DNA of 36,306 nt. Origin: an uncultured Gammaproteobacteria bacterium (lineage in GTDB: Bacteria > Pseudomonadota > Gammaproteobacteria > Pseudomonadales > Azotimanducaceae). The stretch lies in contig CAJWQG010000034.1 of the NCBI GenBank assembly GCA_913045175.1, positions 1-36,306 on the forward strand, read 5' to 3'. Position numbers and translations under genes: made by a program. Numbering within the stretch: the stretch's first letter is position 1; the number at the start of each line of letters is the position of its first letter. Below the pieces are notes generated by a model. That model saw nothing but the letters and a program-made list of their open reading frames with translations, was not told the DNA's origin and ran no database searches. This document shows, piece after piece, positions 1 through 7,924 of the stretch.

Positions 1-32
1 TCACCACCGATTAGGTGTCCTACTGATTTCAT
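1..32 (-). CDS. Possible first codons of a gene leaving the left edge
   Basis: On the minus strand an ATG at 32-30 opens a frame that stays open to the window edge and reads MKSVGHLIGG. This resembles the start of aldehyde or methylmalonate-semialdehyde dehydrogenases, which often begin with an xGHxIGG-type segment, but ten residues are too few to decide. The same frame is open further upstream to a TAA at 119-117 without another ATG. It would follow the GH3 gene in the same direction. A weak AAGG lies about 12 nt upstream of the ATG. Confidence 0.25.
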   Translation of the reverse strand, partial: MKSVGHLIGG

Positions 33-161
33 AGCGAGCCTGACCTTATTCCAATCGCCGACTTCGGCAAGTCTCGTAGGGTAACGCGGATCAGGAGCCG
101 ACTCAAAGATATTGGGTTAGGTCGGTCGCTCCAACGATTCCTATAGACGTTGCTATGCTTA
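33..161. other. Spacer downstream of the GH3 gene
   Basis: This stretch lies between the GH3 stop and the possible start at 32. I see no convincing terminator, RNA or complete gene. The minus-strand frame from 116 downward is open and reads as protein-like (PNIFESAPDPRYPTRLAEVG and onward), so it could be an upstream extension or a remnant. Confidence 0.3.
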
Positions 162-2372
162 TCAGCCCACTAATTCAAAATCAGCGATAAGATCAGCTTC
201 TGAACTTCCACCGACCCACAGTTGGAATCGTCCCGGTTCAAGACGCTTTCTGCCATCGCGATCGAAAAAAGCCAATATATCGGTGGGTAATGAAAAATGT
301 ATATGCCTTCGCTCTCCCGGCGCCAGCTTTATACGACAGAAGTCCTTTAATTCTCTTATAGGTCGCGCCAGGGAAGCGACGGGATCCCGTGTATAGAGCT
401 GAACTATTTCTTCGCCCTCCCTACTGCCGGTATTGGTTACGCATACATCTATCTCTACTTGTGAGCCAGCCTTGACCCGCAGCGGTTGTAACGTCAATTC
501 ACTGTATTCGAATTCGGTGTAGGACAACCCATACCCGAAACAGTACTGGGGAGAAGGATCAACATCCAGATGAAACGACTGATTTCCTATGGATGTCTGG
601 GACGCCCGGGCTTCTATGTCATCAACATGCGTTACGGTGTCCTTACTGGGAGGTCGCCCCGTGTTGCGATGACTATAGAAAATCGGAATCTGACCTACCG
701 CCCTGGGAAACGTAATTGGTAGTTTTCCTGACGGTACTGCGTCACCAAACAACAAGTCCACAATGGCAGGACCACCCATCGATCCAGGGTGCCACGCAAA
801 TAGAATTGCGTCCACCTTGTCGACGATAGCGTCAAGTACCAGTGGCCTGCCCGCCATGATCACAAGGACGATCGGTTTTCCACACTCCACAATCGCTTCT
901 ATCAGGGCTTCCTGGGCACCTGGCAAGCGGATATCCGACCGGCAGTGTGCTTCTCCCGACAGTATCGATTCCTCTCCCAGAACCAGGAGAACAACATCGG
1001 ATTCACGCGCAGCCGTCCTCGCATGGTCGAATTCTCGCGCATCATAGCTACGGGTCGTATCCAATGCCCTGACATGTCGTACTGTCGTCGAGTTTCCGTG
1101 ACTATCCTTAAGTGCATCCAATACCGTCTGACTTAATTCTGCATCACCATCGAATACCCAGGTGCCCATCTGTTCGTATCCATCGTCTGCGAGGGGTCCT
1201 ATCACAGCTATCGTCTGGCTGGATTCAATATCGAGAGGAAGCAGGTCCTGATCGTTCTTAAGTAGTACAACACTCTCCAGTGCCAGTTGCCTGGCCATGT
1301 TCAAATGATTCTCCGTTGGCAGTCGAGAATCAACGGTATCCAGGGACGCTTCGAATAAACCAAGCTTGAATTTTACGCCAAGGATCTGGGCCACCATCTC
1401 GTCGATCCAGGCTTCATCAATTATTCCCTGCTCGACAAGGTCCTGCAGATAACTTGCATAGACATTGCTTACCATGTCCATATTAACGCCAGCGTTGACT
1501 GCAAGTTGTGCTGCTTCACAATCATTCTCCGCAACACCATGGGAAACCAACTCGTTGATGGATCCCCAGTCACTGACGACAAAACCAGGAAAACCCCATT
1601 TCTCGCGCAAGATCTTTCTCAGAAGCCACACACTAGCTGTCGGTGGCTCCCCATTTACGTCACTGAACGACGTCATCACGCTCTGCACGCCTGCAGCCAG
1701 CGCAGCCTGAAAAGGCGGGAAGTAGGTATTGTGCAATTCGGTGTCGGGAATATTGGCTGAATTGTAGTCACGCCCAGATTCTGTCGCCCCATATCCCGCA
1801 AAATGCTTCGCACACGATAAGATCGAATCCGCCTGGGTCAGGTCGTCAGTCTGGAACCCTCTGACCATTGCGGCGCCTAGTTCACTGGCAAGATAAGGAT
1901 CTTCTCCCAGACTTTCAGCAATCCTACCCCACCTTGGATCTCGTGAGACATCAAGCATTGGGGCAAATGTCCAGTTAACACCCCGGGATGCTGCTTCCAT
2001 CGCTGAGTAACGGGCACCCTTTTGAACAAGCTCCCGATTCCAGGAGGCTGCCTGTCCAAGGGGAATGGGCAGGACTGTGTTAAACCCATGAATGACATCG
2101 CGACCGATCAGTAGTGGAATACCCAGCCGACTCTCGTCACGCGCTATACGTTGCATTTCTGCAACCACATCCGGGTTTACTTGATTTAACACCGAGCCAA
2201 TTCGACCGCCGCGGATATTGTCGCGTAATGTATCGGTTAAGGTCCCGTCGTCGCTGCTGACCTGCACCATCTGTCCAACTTTTTCTCCAAGCGACATCTC
2301 CGCGATCAGAGCATTCACTCGGTCTGCCTTAGCGGGTTCTTTCTGGTCGCTCAACATCGAATAAAGCTCCAT
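162..2372 (-). CDS. bglX: Glycoside hydrolase family 3 beta-glucosidase (BglX-like)
   Basis: This enzyme hydrolyses terminal beta-glucosides by a retaining mechanism. The 736-residue protein has the GH3 N-terminal barrel with FAPMLDVSRDPRWGR (about 136-150), the KHFAGYG substrate-binding motif (K189, H190) and the nucleophile aspartate in VVSDWGS (D268). The GH3 C-terminal domain follows, with SGEAHCRSDIRLPG, where the Glu aligns with the BglX acid/base, and then a fibronectin-III-like tail ending in FELWVG-type strands. E. coli BglX is periplasmic, but no signal peptide is visible here, so a cytoplasmic enzyme acting on imported oligosaccharides is inferred. ATG 2372 lacks a clear ribosome site; ATG 2357 has GGAG nine bases upstream and may be the true start. 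It is divergent from the toxin-antitoxin operon. Confidence 0.93.
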   Translation of the reverse strand: MELYSMLSDQKEPAKADRVNALIAEMSLGEKVGQMVQVSSDDGTLTDTLRDNIRGGRIGSVLNQVNPDVVAEMQRIARDESRLGIPLLIGRDVIHGFNTVLPIPLGQAASWNRELVQKGARYSAMEAASRGVNWTFAPMLDVSRDPRWGRIAESLGEDPYLASELGAAMVRGFQTDDLTQADSILSCAKHFAGYGATESGRDYNSANIPDTELHNTYFPPFQAALAAGVQSVMTSFSDVNGEPPTASVWLLRKILREKWGFPGFVVSDWGSINELVSHGVAENDCEAAQLAVNAGVNMDMVSNVYASYLQDLVEQGIIDEAWIDEMVAQILGVKFKLGLFEASLDTVDSRLPTENHLNMARQLALESVVLLKNDQDLLPLDIESSQTIAVIGPLADDGYEQMGTWVFDGDAELSQTVLDALKDSHGNSTTVRHVRALDTTRSYDAREFDHARTAARESDVVLLVLGEESILSGEAHCRSDIRLPGAQEALIEAIVECGKPIVLVIMAGRPLVLDAIVDKVDAILFAWHPGSMGGPAIVDLLFGDAVPSGKLPITFPRAVGQIPIFYSHRNTGRPPSKDTVTHVDDIEARASQTSIGNQSFHLDVDPSPQYCFGYGLSYTEFEYSELTLQPLRVKAGSQVEIDVCVTNTGSREGEEIVQLYTRDPVASLARPIRELKDFCRIKLAPGERRHIHFSLPTDILAFFDRDGRKRLEPGRFQLWVGGSSEADLIADFELVG

Positions 2373-2398
2373 CCAACAAAGGTCTTACTAATTTTCCT

Positions 2399-2437
2399 TT
2401 TACTTGTACATATTATATTGTACAATAATCTGTACAT
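2399..2437 (+). promoter_or_regulatory. yefM-yoeB promoter/operator with three TGTACA cores
   Basis: Three exact TGTACA palindromes lie at 2405-2410, 2419-2424 and 2431-2436, spaced 14 and 12 bp. TGTACA is the established core of the YefM-YoeB operator in E. coli, where two repeats lie 12 bp apart. A plausible promoter (TTTACT 2399-2404, TACAAT 2421-2426, 16-bp spacer) is embedded in the array, so binding by the antitoxin-toxin complex would block RNA polymerase. The upstream ATG at 2418 lies inside this operator and is therefore not the antitoxin start. Confidence 0.8.
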
Positions 2438-2474
2438 ATTGGTCTTCATACTTGGAATCCTACTGGAGAACGGA

Positions 2475-2729
2475 ATGCAAATAGTCACTTTCTCACAAGC
2501 CAGAAACAACCTAAAAAGCGTTTTAGATCAAGTAGTTAATGATGCTGATTATACTATCATAACGCGCCGGGATGCAGAGGATGCCGTTGTCATGTCACTG
2601 GACTACTTCAATGCGTTACAGGAAACAGCGAACCTCTTGAAAGTACCCGCGAACGCTGCTCATCTGGCGCGTTCCATTGAACAGTACCAGAGCGGCACAA
2701 TCAACCAGCATGGGCTGGCCAGTGATTGA
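2475..2729 (+). CDS. yefM: Antitoxin, Phd/YefM family
   Basis: This is the labile DNA-binding antitoxin that neutralises the adjacent YoeB-type toxin and represses the operon. The 84 residues begin MQIVTFSQARNNLKSVLDQV, the typical YefM N-terminal fold, followed by the DAVVMSLDYFNALQET segment of the dimerisation domain and a C-terminal tail for toxin binding. The start at 2475 is chosen because GGAG lies six bases upstream and because a longer frame from 2418 would run through the operator. It overlaps the toxin gene by 20 bases, consistent with translational coupling. Confidence 0.93.
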   Translation: MQIVTFSQARNNLKSVLDQVVNDADYTIITRRDAEDAVVMSLDYFNALQETANLLKVPANAAHLARSIEQYQSGTINQHGLASD

Positions 2730-3006
2730 AACATTGGCGTGGACCCGGGAAGCCCAGTCAGACTACGACTATTGGCAACGCCATAACACCGGAATGCGAA
2801 ACCGAATAAACCAGCTGGTTCTGAACACAACACAAAATCCACTATCCGGTATCGGCCAACCACGGGAATTGTTTGGAAGTCTGTCTGGGATTTGGTCACG
2901 GAAGATAGACATGACTCACCGCTTTGTCTACGCGGTGAACGACACTCAACTCACCATCCTGTCCTGTCGCTACCATGTCAAAACGAGCATGGTTTTCTCT
3001 GGTTAG
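2710..3006 (+). CDS. yoeB: Toxin, YoeB family mRNA interferase
   Basis: This is a predicted ribosome-dependent RNase that cleaves mRNA in the A site when free of YefM. The 98 residues include WTREAQSDYDYWQ at the start, RELFGSLSGIWSRKI in the middle and HRFVYAV...CRYH near the end, all hallmark YoeB segments. The glutamate in RELF, the arginine in SRKI and the histidine in RYH match E. coli YoeB E46, R65 and H83. The usual C-terminal Tyr84 is replaced by valine, and the protein continues about 11 residues past that point, which may alter or weaken catalysis. The start at 2710 places it 20 bases inside the antitoxin gene. Confidence 0.92.
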   Translation: MGWPVIETLAWTREAQSDYDYWQRHNTGMRNRINQLVLNTTQNPLSGIGQPRELFGSLSGIWSRKIDMTHRFVYAVNDTQLTILSCRYHVKTSMVFSG

Positions 3007-3062
3007 TATCAGCTTGTGAATTTCTGTACGCTTGGCATCTCAGAAACGATCGGGGGTAAATC

Positions 3063-3812
3063 ATGAATGTAGTCAAAGATAAGCTGAAGTCTGGCCAGAC
3101 GGTCATCGGCACCGCGGGTAACATCGGAAGCGAAATCAACTTCCTGGCGAATGCTGGATACGACTTCCTACAGTTTGATACTCAACACACACCGGTCGAG
3201 ATTAAAGCCCTCGCGCCTAAACTCGCTAGCATGCGAGGTAAAGACGCCATTCCAATTATCAGGGTCGGAGACAACCAGCAAGACCAGATCTGCTACGCCC
3301 TGGACATCGGCGCCAAGGGAATCGTCGTCCCTATGGTTAACTCCAGGGAAGAAGCAGCCCATATGGTGAAGTGCTGCAAATACCCGCTTGATGGTATACG
3401 TAGCTCAAGTGGTCCACATGGTGAATGGGGCGAGTACGACACCTATCGCGAATACATGGACGCCGTGAACGAGCAACTATTGATCATTCCTATGTTGGAA
3501 ACTCGTGAAGCGCTCAATGACATTGATGACATTCTGAGTGTAGACGGCATTGACGTGTTACTCGTAGGACCTTCCGACCTCTCCATCAATCTTGATGTCC
3601 CTCTGGACTATACGAGCTCGATCTATCAGGACGCGCTTAAAACAATTGCAGCTGCCTGTGCCAAAGTGGGTGTAGCACCGGGAATGTATTTTGTACCGGA
3701 AGGGATTTCACCCGAGCAGCTTATCGAGTGGGGCTTCCGATACTTTACGCTCCCCTGGACAGACTGGGCGACCGGGGGTATTCGTAACGGGCTCGATGCG
3801 ATAAACCGCTAG
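3063..3812 (+). CDS. HpcH/HpaI family class II aldolase
   Basis: The family cleaves 2-keto-3-deoxy acids (4-hydroxy-2-oxoheptanedioate, 2-keto-3-deoxy-L-rhamnonate and similar) to pyruvate plus an aldehyde, using a divalent metal. The 249-residue sequence keeps the HpaI catalytic set: H42 in TQHTPVE, R67 in IIRVGD, and the metal ligands E146 in MLETREA and D172 in VGPSDLS. These are each three positions before HpaI H45, R70, E149 and D175. GAKGIVVPMVNS is the conserved central segment. The length is normal for the family. A GGGGG precedes the ATG. The exact substrate cannot be read from the sequence; a sugar-acid or aromatic-acid pathway is inferred. It converges with the alcohol dehydrogenase one base downstream. 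Confidence 0.88.
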   Translation: MNVVKDKLKSGQTVIGTAGNIGSEINFLANAGYDFLQFDTQHTPVEIKALAPKLASMRGKDAIPIIRVGDNQQDQICYALDIGAKGIVVPMVNSREEAAHMVKCCKYPLDGIRSSSGPHGEWGEYDTYREYMDAVNEQLLIIPMLETREALNDIDDILSVDGIDVLLVGPSDLSINLDVPLDYTSSIYQDALKTIAAACAKVGVAPGMYFVPEGISPEQLIEWGFRYFTLPWTDWATGGIRNGLDAINR

Positions 3813-3813
3813 A

Positions 3814-4806
3814 CTAAAAAGTCAGGGTAACCTTCAGAGCATCCTCATCGCGCTCGTGAGCGAGGGTCAGTGCCTGTCCGATTGACTCGAGCGGTAACCG
3901 ATGGCTCACCATCTTGGTCACATCGATTTCGCGACGCGCGATCCAGTCGAGCGCTTTGTGAAACGATGACATATCCGCCTCGGCCTGTGCGTTAACAACA
4001 GCATACATCCGGATCTGCTTCATGAAGTACTTCCAGTAATTGAAGGCGATATCTTTTTTGGTATCAGGCAACCCAAAAAACACCACGTCGCCGCGAATAC
4101 CCGTGACATCAATTGCCTGCCCAATGGTCTCTTCCCTACCAACCGCTTCAACGACGATGTCAGCCCCACGCCCGTTGGACGAATCCATGACTGCTTCCTT
4201 AATCGCCCTTCCCTCTTTATCTCCCTGAATGGCAATGTCCGCTCCGAAAACCGGTGATTGAGCCAGCCTCGCTGGCGACAGATCGGACACAATGACTGTT
4301 TCCGCACCATAGTGCTTGGCGAGCCATGCGAAGAACATTCCTGCAGAACCCTGACCGAGAATAGCAACGGTCTTGCCAACGAAATCCAGGTTTCCCCTGC
4401 GCAGCGCGTAGATTGTTGTACCGAACTGCTGTGCCATCAACAAATCCTCGACCGGGCCGTCATAATTCGGGAGCTTCAGGCACCATGAAGCCGGCAGTGT
4501 CTGATAGTCAGCAAAACAACGCTGGAAACCACCACCGGGTACAGTCAGCACACGATCACCTACCTTCAGGCTGTCATCGAGGGACTCAATCACCTCACCG
4601 ACTCCTTCGTGACCTGGCCAGCCCGGTTCGCCCGGGAACTCCTCAGCGCGTTTGGTGCTGAAGAACACCTGGTGAAGATCTGAACCACAAATGGCAGCCA
4701 TATGATTCTTAACCACAACCTCGCCAGCTTTCGGTTCGAAAAGATCCGCGTCTTCGCAGACCATGTTCAGCGGTTCCACCAGTCGCGCAGCACGCATTTT
4801 GTCCAT
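3814..4806 (-). CDS. Zinc-type alcohol dehydrogenase (MDR superfamily)
   Basis: This is a medium-chain NAD(P)-dependent dehydrogenase oxidising or reducing a polyol, alcohol or sugar acid. It has the GroES-like domain with catalytic zinc ligands in AAICGSDLH (Cys) and GHEG (His), then the Rossmann domain with ILGQGSAGMFFAWLAKHYGA and the acidic end of strand 2 in VIVSDLSPAR. The four-cysteine structural-zinc lobe typical of liver-type enzymes is absent; the region reads TVPGGGFQRCFADYQTLP. ATG 4806 is preferred, with AGGAA upstream; a TTG at 4830 would add eight residues. It lies 65 bases after the barrel gene of the export operon and could be a read-through member or independent. Confidence 0.88.
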   Translation of the reverse strand: MDKMRAARLVEPLNMVCEDADLFEPKAGEVVVKNHMAAICGSDLHQVFFSTKRAEEFPGEPGWPGHEGVGEVIESLDDSLKVGDRVLTVPGGGFQRCFADYQTLPASWCLKLPNYDGPVEDLLMAQQFGTTIYALRRGNLDFVGKTVAILGQGSAGMFFAWLAKHYGAETVIVSDLSPARLAQSPVFGADIAIQGDKEGRAIKEAVMDSSNGRGADIVVEAVGREETIGQAIDVTGIRGDVVFFGLPDTKKDIAFNYWKYFMKQIRMYAVVNAQAEADMSSFHKALDWIARREIDVTKMVSHRLPLESIGQALTLAHERDEDALKVTLTF

Positions 4807-4871
4807 TAGTTTCTGTTCCTTTGAAATCAACGACGCGAAGAATAGCTCAATTCACGCTAAATCGTGAGTGG

Positions 4872-5996
4872 TTAAAAGTAGTAACTGAGGCTGACAAAGG
4901 CAAGATCCGGGCTTAGCCCATACTCTGAAGCCTGCGCATCGCCGCTAAAGTGATAGTAGCTTAAGTTCATTTCCAGGTTTTCCATCACACTGTAACCAGC
5001 CGCAATGGATGTAAACGAAGAATCATCATCGAGATTGAAAATCCCCTGCAGGCTGAATGTCCACAGCGGCCCAAGCTGATAGCTGAAAGCTGGCATAACG
5101 TAGCGTTCACCTAACAAAAAGACTCCGCCGCGCTGATAGGCCGTAGTCCTCAGCTGCGCAAAATAATCCTGTGGCATGTCAGAGCCCGCGCCATTGTGAT
5201 GGAATTCGATCTGGCCAAAAGCGACATCGGAAAAGGCATAATCGAGACCCGTTGATGTTCTGACGTAATCGTCGTCTCCACTAACCGCCGCGATCTCAAA
5301 CCAAAAACCAAACTGTCCGAGAGCGGTCTGTACGCCCGTACCAACAATGTTTTGTTCTGCAAATCTGGCAATCGCAAACTGCAGATCTTTACCGGCAACA
5401 TTCCCGCTCAACTGCAGGAAAGCAGCTGACTCGCTGGCGGAGTCACCCAACACTACCCCCACATCGAACTCACCCAGGTCTCCCATCGGTGCCTGATATC
5501 GAACTGCATCCACACCGATTCGATATTCCTGGTTAAAAGTACGCACATCAAAGGGAATGAATACGTCGGTTGGATTGATAATGCGCGCGGACCCGAAGGT
5601 AATGGCCTGCCGGCCAATGGTCAGATCGCCGCCCGCAAATCTGAATTGTACGTTGAGCCTGTCCAGATTCTGATATACCTGATTCTTCGAGTCCGCATCG
5701 CTAAGCGACGGTTCGATATCGGTCAGGCGATAACCCACACCGGTCTGAGCAAACGTCGCATCCCCGAGCGACAAATCACGCGACGCCAAGATAGGATTTA
5801 TCTGGTAGTGAACCTCCCATGCCACCCTGCCCTTTGACTCATCCAACATAAGACGCAGATTATTCTGGGACTGGTAGGTTCGTGGAAACGCCAGGAACTC
5901 ATCCTGAGTCACCGCGAATGTTTTTATATATCCGGAAAAATCAATCTCGGCGAAGCTTGAAGCGCTGAAGGTTAGTAAGAGAATGACTCGAAGCAT
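4872..5996 (-). CDS. Outer-membrane beta-barrel protein of the ABC export operon
   Basis: The 374-residue protein starts with a signal peptide (MLRVILLLTFSASSFA, then EIDFSGYIKTFA) and continues as alternating amphipathic strands with many aromatic residues. It ends FVSLSYYF, the C-terminal phenylalanine signature recognised by the BAM machinery. It is therefore most likely an outer-membrane barrel of about 16 strands; it resembles DUF1302/porin-like proteins, but I do not recognise a named family. The start at 5996 lies one base after the TAA of the ATPase gene (TAA-c-ATG) with no strong ribosome site, suggesting translational coupling. An upstream frame extension overlaps the ATPase and is unlikely. 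The context suggests that it receives or translocates the hydrophobic cargo of the ABC system. Confidence 0.8.
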   Translation of the reverse strand: MLRVILLLTFSASSFAEIDFSGYIKTFAVTQDEFLAFPRTYQSQNNLRLMLDESKGRVAWEVHYQINPILASRDLSLGDATFAQTGVGYRLTDIEPSLSDADSKNQVYQNLDRLNVQFRFAGGDLTIGRQAITFGSARIINPTDVFIPFDVRTFNQEYRIGVDAVRYQAPMGDLGEFDVGVVLGDSASESAAFLQLSGNVAGKDLQFAIARFAEQNIVGTGVQTALGQFGFWFEIAAVSGDDDYVRTSTGLDYAFSDVAFGQIEFHHNGAGSDMPQDYFAQLRTTAYQRGGVFLLGERYVMPAFSYQLGPLWTFSLQGIFNLDDDSSFTSIAAGYSVMENLEMNLSYYHFSGDAQASEYGLSPDLAFVSLSYYF

Positions 5997-5997
5997 G

Positions 5998-6684
5998 TTA
6001 TTTGGATTCGTCGCGCTCGACTTTGCCATCCTCGAGATACACAAGGCGGCGCGCCCGATCCATAATCTTCTGGGCATGGGTAGAGAACACGAAAGTCATT
6101 TCAAGTTCTTCGTTCAGTTGTCGCATGATATCCAGCAGCGCAACACCCGTCGCTGAGTCAAGGTTCGCCGTAGGCTCATCGGCAAGGATGATATCCGGAT
6201 TCGACGCCATGGCACGGGCCACAGCCACGCGCTGCTGCTGGCCGCCAGACAAGTGCGCGGGTCTGCGATCACCGAGACCCTCAAGCCCAACCAGGTTTAG
6301 CATCTCACGCACACGCTCATGGCGTTTGTTGGCCGGCACCCCTTGCAACAACATGATGTACTCAATATTTTCCTCTGCAGATAGTACCGGAATCAGGTTG
6401 TAGGCCTGAAAGATGAATCCAATGTGATCTCGCCGAAAATCTGAAAGCTCCGTGCCACTCATTTCGGCAATATTGGTACCGGAAAGAAATACCTCGCCCG
6501 AACTGGGATTATCCAATCCCCCGATCAGGTGTAACAGTGTGGTCTTTCCGGAACCAGAAGGGCCAATTACTGCCGTGAATTCACCACGCTCGATCTGGAC
6601 CGACACATGATCGAGCGCGGCCACCCGCGTCTCATCCTCACCGAAGTAACGGCAGACGTTGCGGGTTTCTATAACAGGTTCCAT
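5998..6684 (-). CDS. ABC transporter ATP-binding protein, LolD/MacB type
   Basis: This 228-residue ATPase powers the two FtsX-type permeases encoded just upstream. Visible motifs are Walker A GPSGSGKT (41-48), the Q-loop in FIFQAYNLIPVLSA, signature LSGGQQQR (145-152), Walker B ILADEP with D169/E170, and the H-loop in FSTHAQ. The N-terminal YFGEDETRVAALDHVSV and the length are typical of the LolD/MacB subfamily, which drives extraction of lipoproteins or lipids from the inner membrane rather than classic solute transport. AAGGAAG lies six bases before the ATG. Its gene sits 20 bases after the second permease. Confidence 0.95.
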   Translation of the reverse strand: MEPVIETRNVCRYFGEDETRVAALDHVSVQIERGEFTAVIGPSGSGKTTLLHLIGGLDNPSSGEVFLSGTNIAEMSGTELSDFRRDHIGFIFQAYNLIPVLSAEENIEYIMLLQGVPANKRHERVREMLNLVGLEGLGDRRPAHLSGGQQQRVAVARAMASNPDIILADEPTANLDSATGVALLDIMRQLNEELEMTFVFSTHAQKIMDRARRLVYLEDGKVERDESK

Positions 6685-6704
6685 ATGTCTTCCTTTAGAC
6701 CTCT

Positions 6705-7922
6705 CTACAACGATCTTTGTAAAGCGGTGGCCGGAACGATTCGGGCTGCGAAAATCGCGGGATAAATTGCAGCAACCAACACCAGCAACACCACATAGAA
6801 CGGCAGCGTAATAAATTGCTCAATCACCACCTTCGTATAAAGGCCCTGCAACACCACACCTTCCACCTCAAAACTGCCCAGAGGAATACCATTGGCTTCA
6901 TACCAGGAGTTGACGTGGTAACCCAGGACACTCCCCATGACACAACTCACGATCGCAATCAGAAACGCTTCAAGCATTACCAGACCAACAATGCCACGAG
7001 GGGTGGTACCTATCGCCTTGGCAACACCAAATTCATAGATTCGTTCATAGATCGACATAAACAGAGAGTTAATAAGCCCCAGTGTTGCCAACAGAAACAG
7101 CACGATGCCGATAATCAGCGTGCCATAGTTGGCCATTTCGATCAGCGCGGAAACCGCTGGGCTGAAATCCAGCCAACTCAGCGCCTCGATCTCATCATTG
7201 TTGAACTCACGATAAAACGCGTGATCGCGATTCTTGGCATCCTCCGGATTCTTGAATCGCACCGCAATCTCATGAATACCTTCATCCAGCCCGACCAGCC
7301 TCTGGGCAACGTCAAGATTGATAAAGGCAAGCCCCTCATCCATTGCCGGAACACCAAACTCGATAATCCCGGACAGCCGAAACAGTTCCTGGCTAATCTC
7401 ACCGGTTTCCACCTCGGAAACTGTCACAACAATTCTGTCACCCAGTGAAACTTCCAGCAGTTCCACCATGGGCTTGCCGAGTAGAATCTGCCGGGTACTT
7501 CCAGAAAGGTAATCCCCTTCAACGATTGCCCGCTTTATTTTGCTGATGGAAACCTCACGGTCCGCATTCACACCATAAATGAGGCCTCCTGCAATGTTAT
7601 ACGGGGAGGTGATCATTCCTGCAGACAGCACACGAGGCGCATAGGCAGCAATAGCTTCGTTGGCTGCAACTCGCTCAATAATTGGATCTGGATCAGTTAT
7701 ATATAGCTCATCGTCCATGTCATCCAGAAAGCCTCTGCGATGAATCTGCGCTTCGCCGGCCAGAGTCTCCGTAATCGTACCTACCATGGATTCCTGAATG
7801 CCGATCATAATCCCGTCGGTCAGAATCAACGCGACCAGCGAAAACCCAACGAGCATTACCGTCAGTACGGTACGACGCACATTCCTAAACAGGTTTCTCC
7901 AGGCAAGCTTCAGCAACAGCAT
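6705..7922 (-). CDS. ABC transporter permease, FtsX/LolE-like (second)
   Basis: The 405-residue inner-membrane protein has the FtsX-family layout. One transmembrane helix near the N-terminus (about 20-40, VLTVMLVGFSLVALILTDG) is followed by a large periplasmic domain resembling MacB_PCD, then three C-terminal helices (about 265-290, 315-340, 370-395). EFGVAKAIGTTPRGIVGLVM is the coupling-helix region that contacts the ATPase. It pairs with the similar protein from 7925-9154 to form a heterodimeric transporter, as LolC and LolE do. ATG 7922 follows the TGA of the first permease by two bases, so the two are almost certainly co-translated. Confidence 0.93.
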   Translation of the reverse strand: MLLLKLAWRNLFRNVRRTVLTVMLVGFSLVALILTDGIMIGIQESMVGTITETLAGEAQIHRRGFLDDMDDELYITDPDPIIERVAANEAIAAYAPRVLSAGMITSPYNIAGGLIYGVNADREVSISKIKRAIVEGDYLSGSTRQILLGKPMVELLEVSLGDRIVVTVSEVETGEISQELFRLSGIIEFGVPAMDEGLAFINLDVAQRLVGLDEGIHEIAVRFKNPEDAKNRDHAFYREFNNDEIEALSWLDFSPAVSALIEMANYGTLIIGIVLFLLATLGLINSLFMSIYERIYEFGVAKAIGTTPRGIVGLVMLEAFLIAIVSCVMGSVLGYHVNSWYEANGIPLGSFEVEGVVLQGLYTKVVIEQFITLPFYVVLLVLVAAIYPAIFAARIVPATALQRSL

Positions 7923-7924
7923 GA

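Noticed and set aside
2418-2474. Longer antitoxin start at 2418 with a hydrophobic N-terminus
   Set aside because: It would begin inside the TGTACA operator and the proposed -10; the ATG at 2475 has a ribosome site and fits the YefM length.
6816-7448. Plus-strand frame of 210 codons opposite the second permease
   Set aside because: The permease on the other strand has clear FtsX features and operon coupling; the antisense frame has no recognisable domain or ribosome site.
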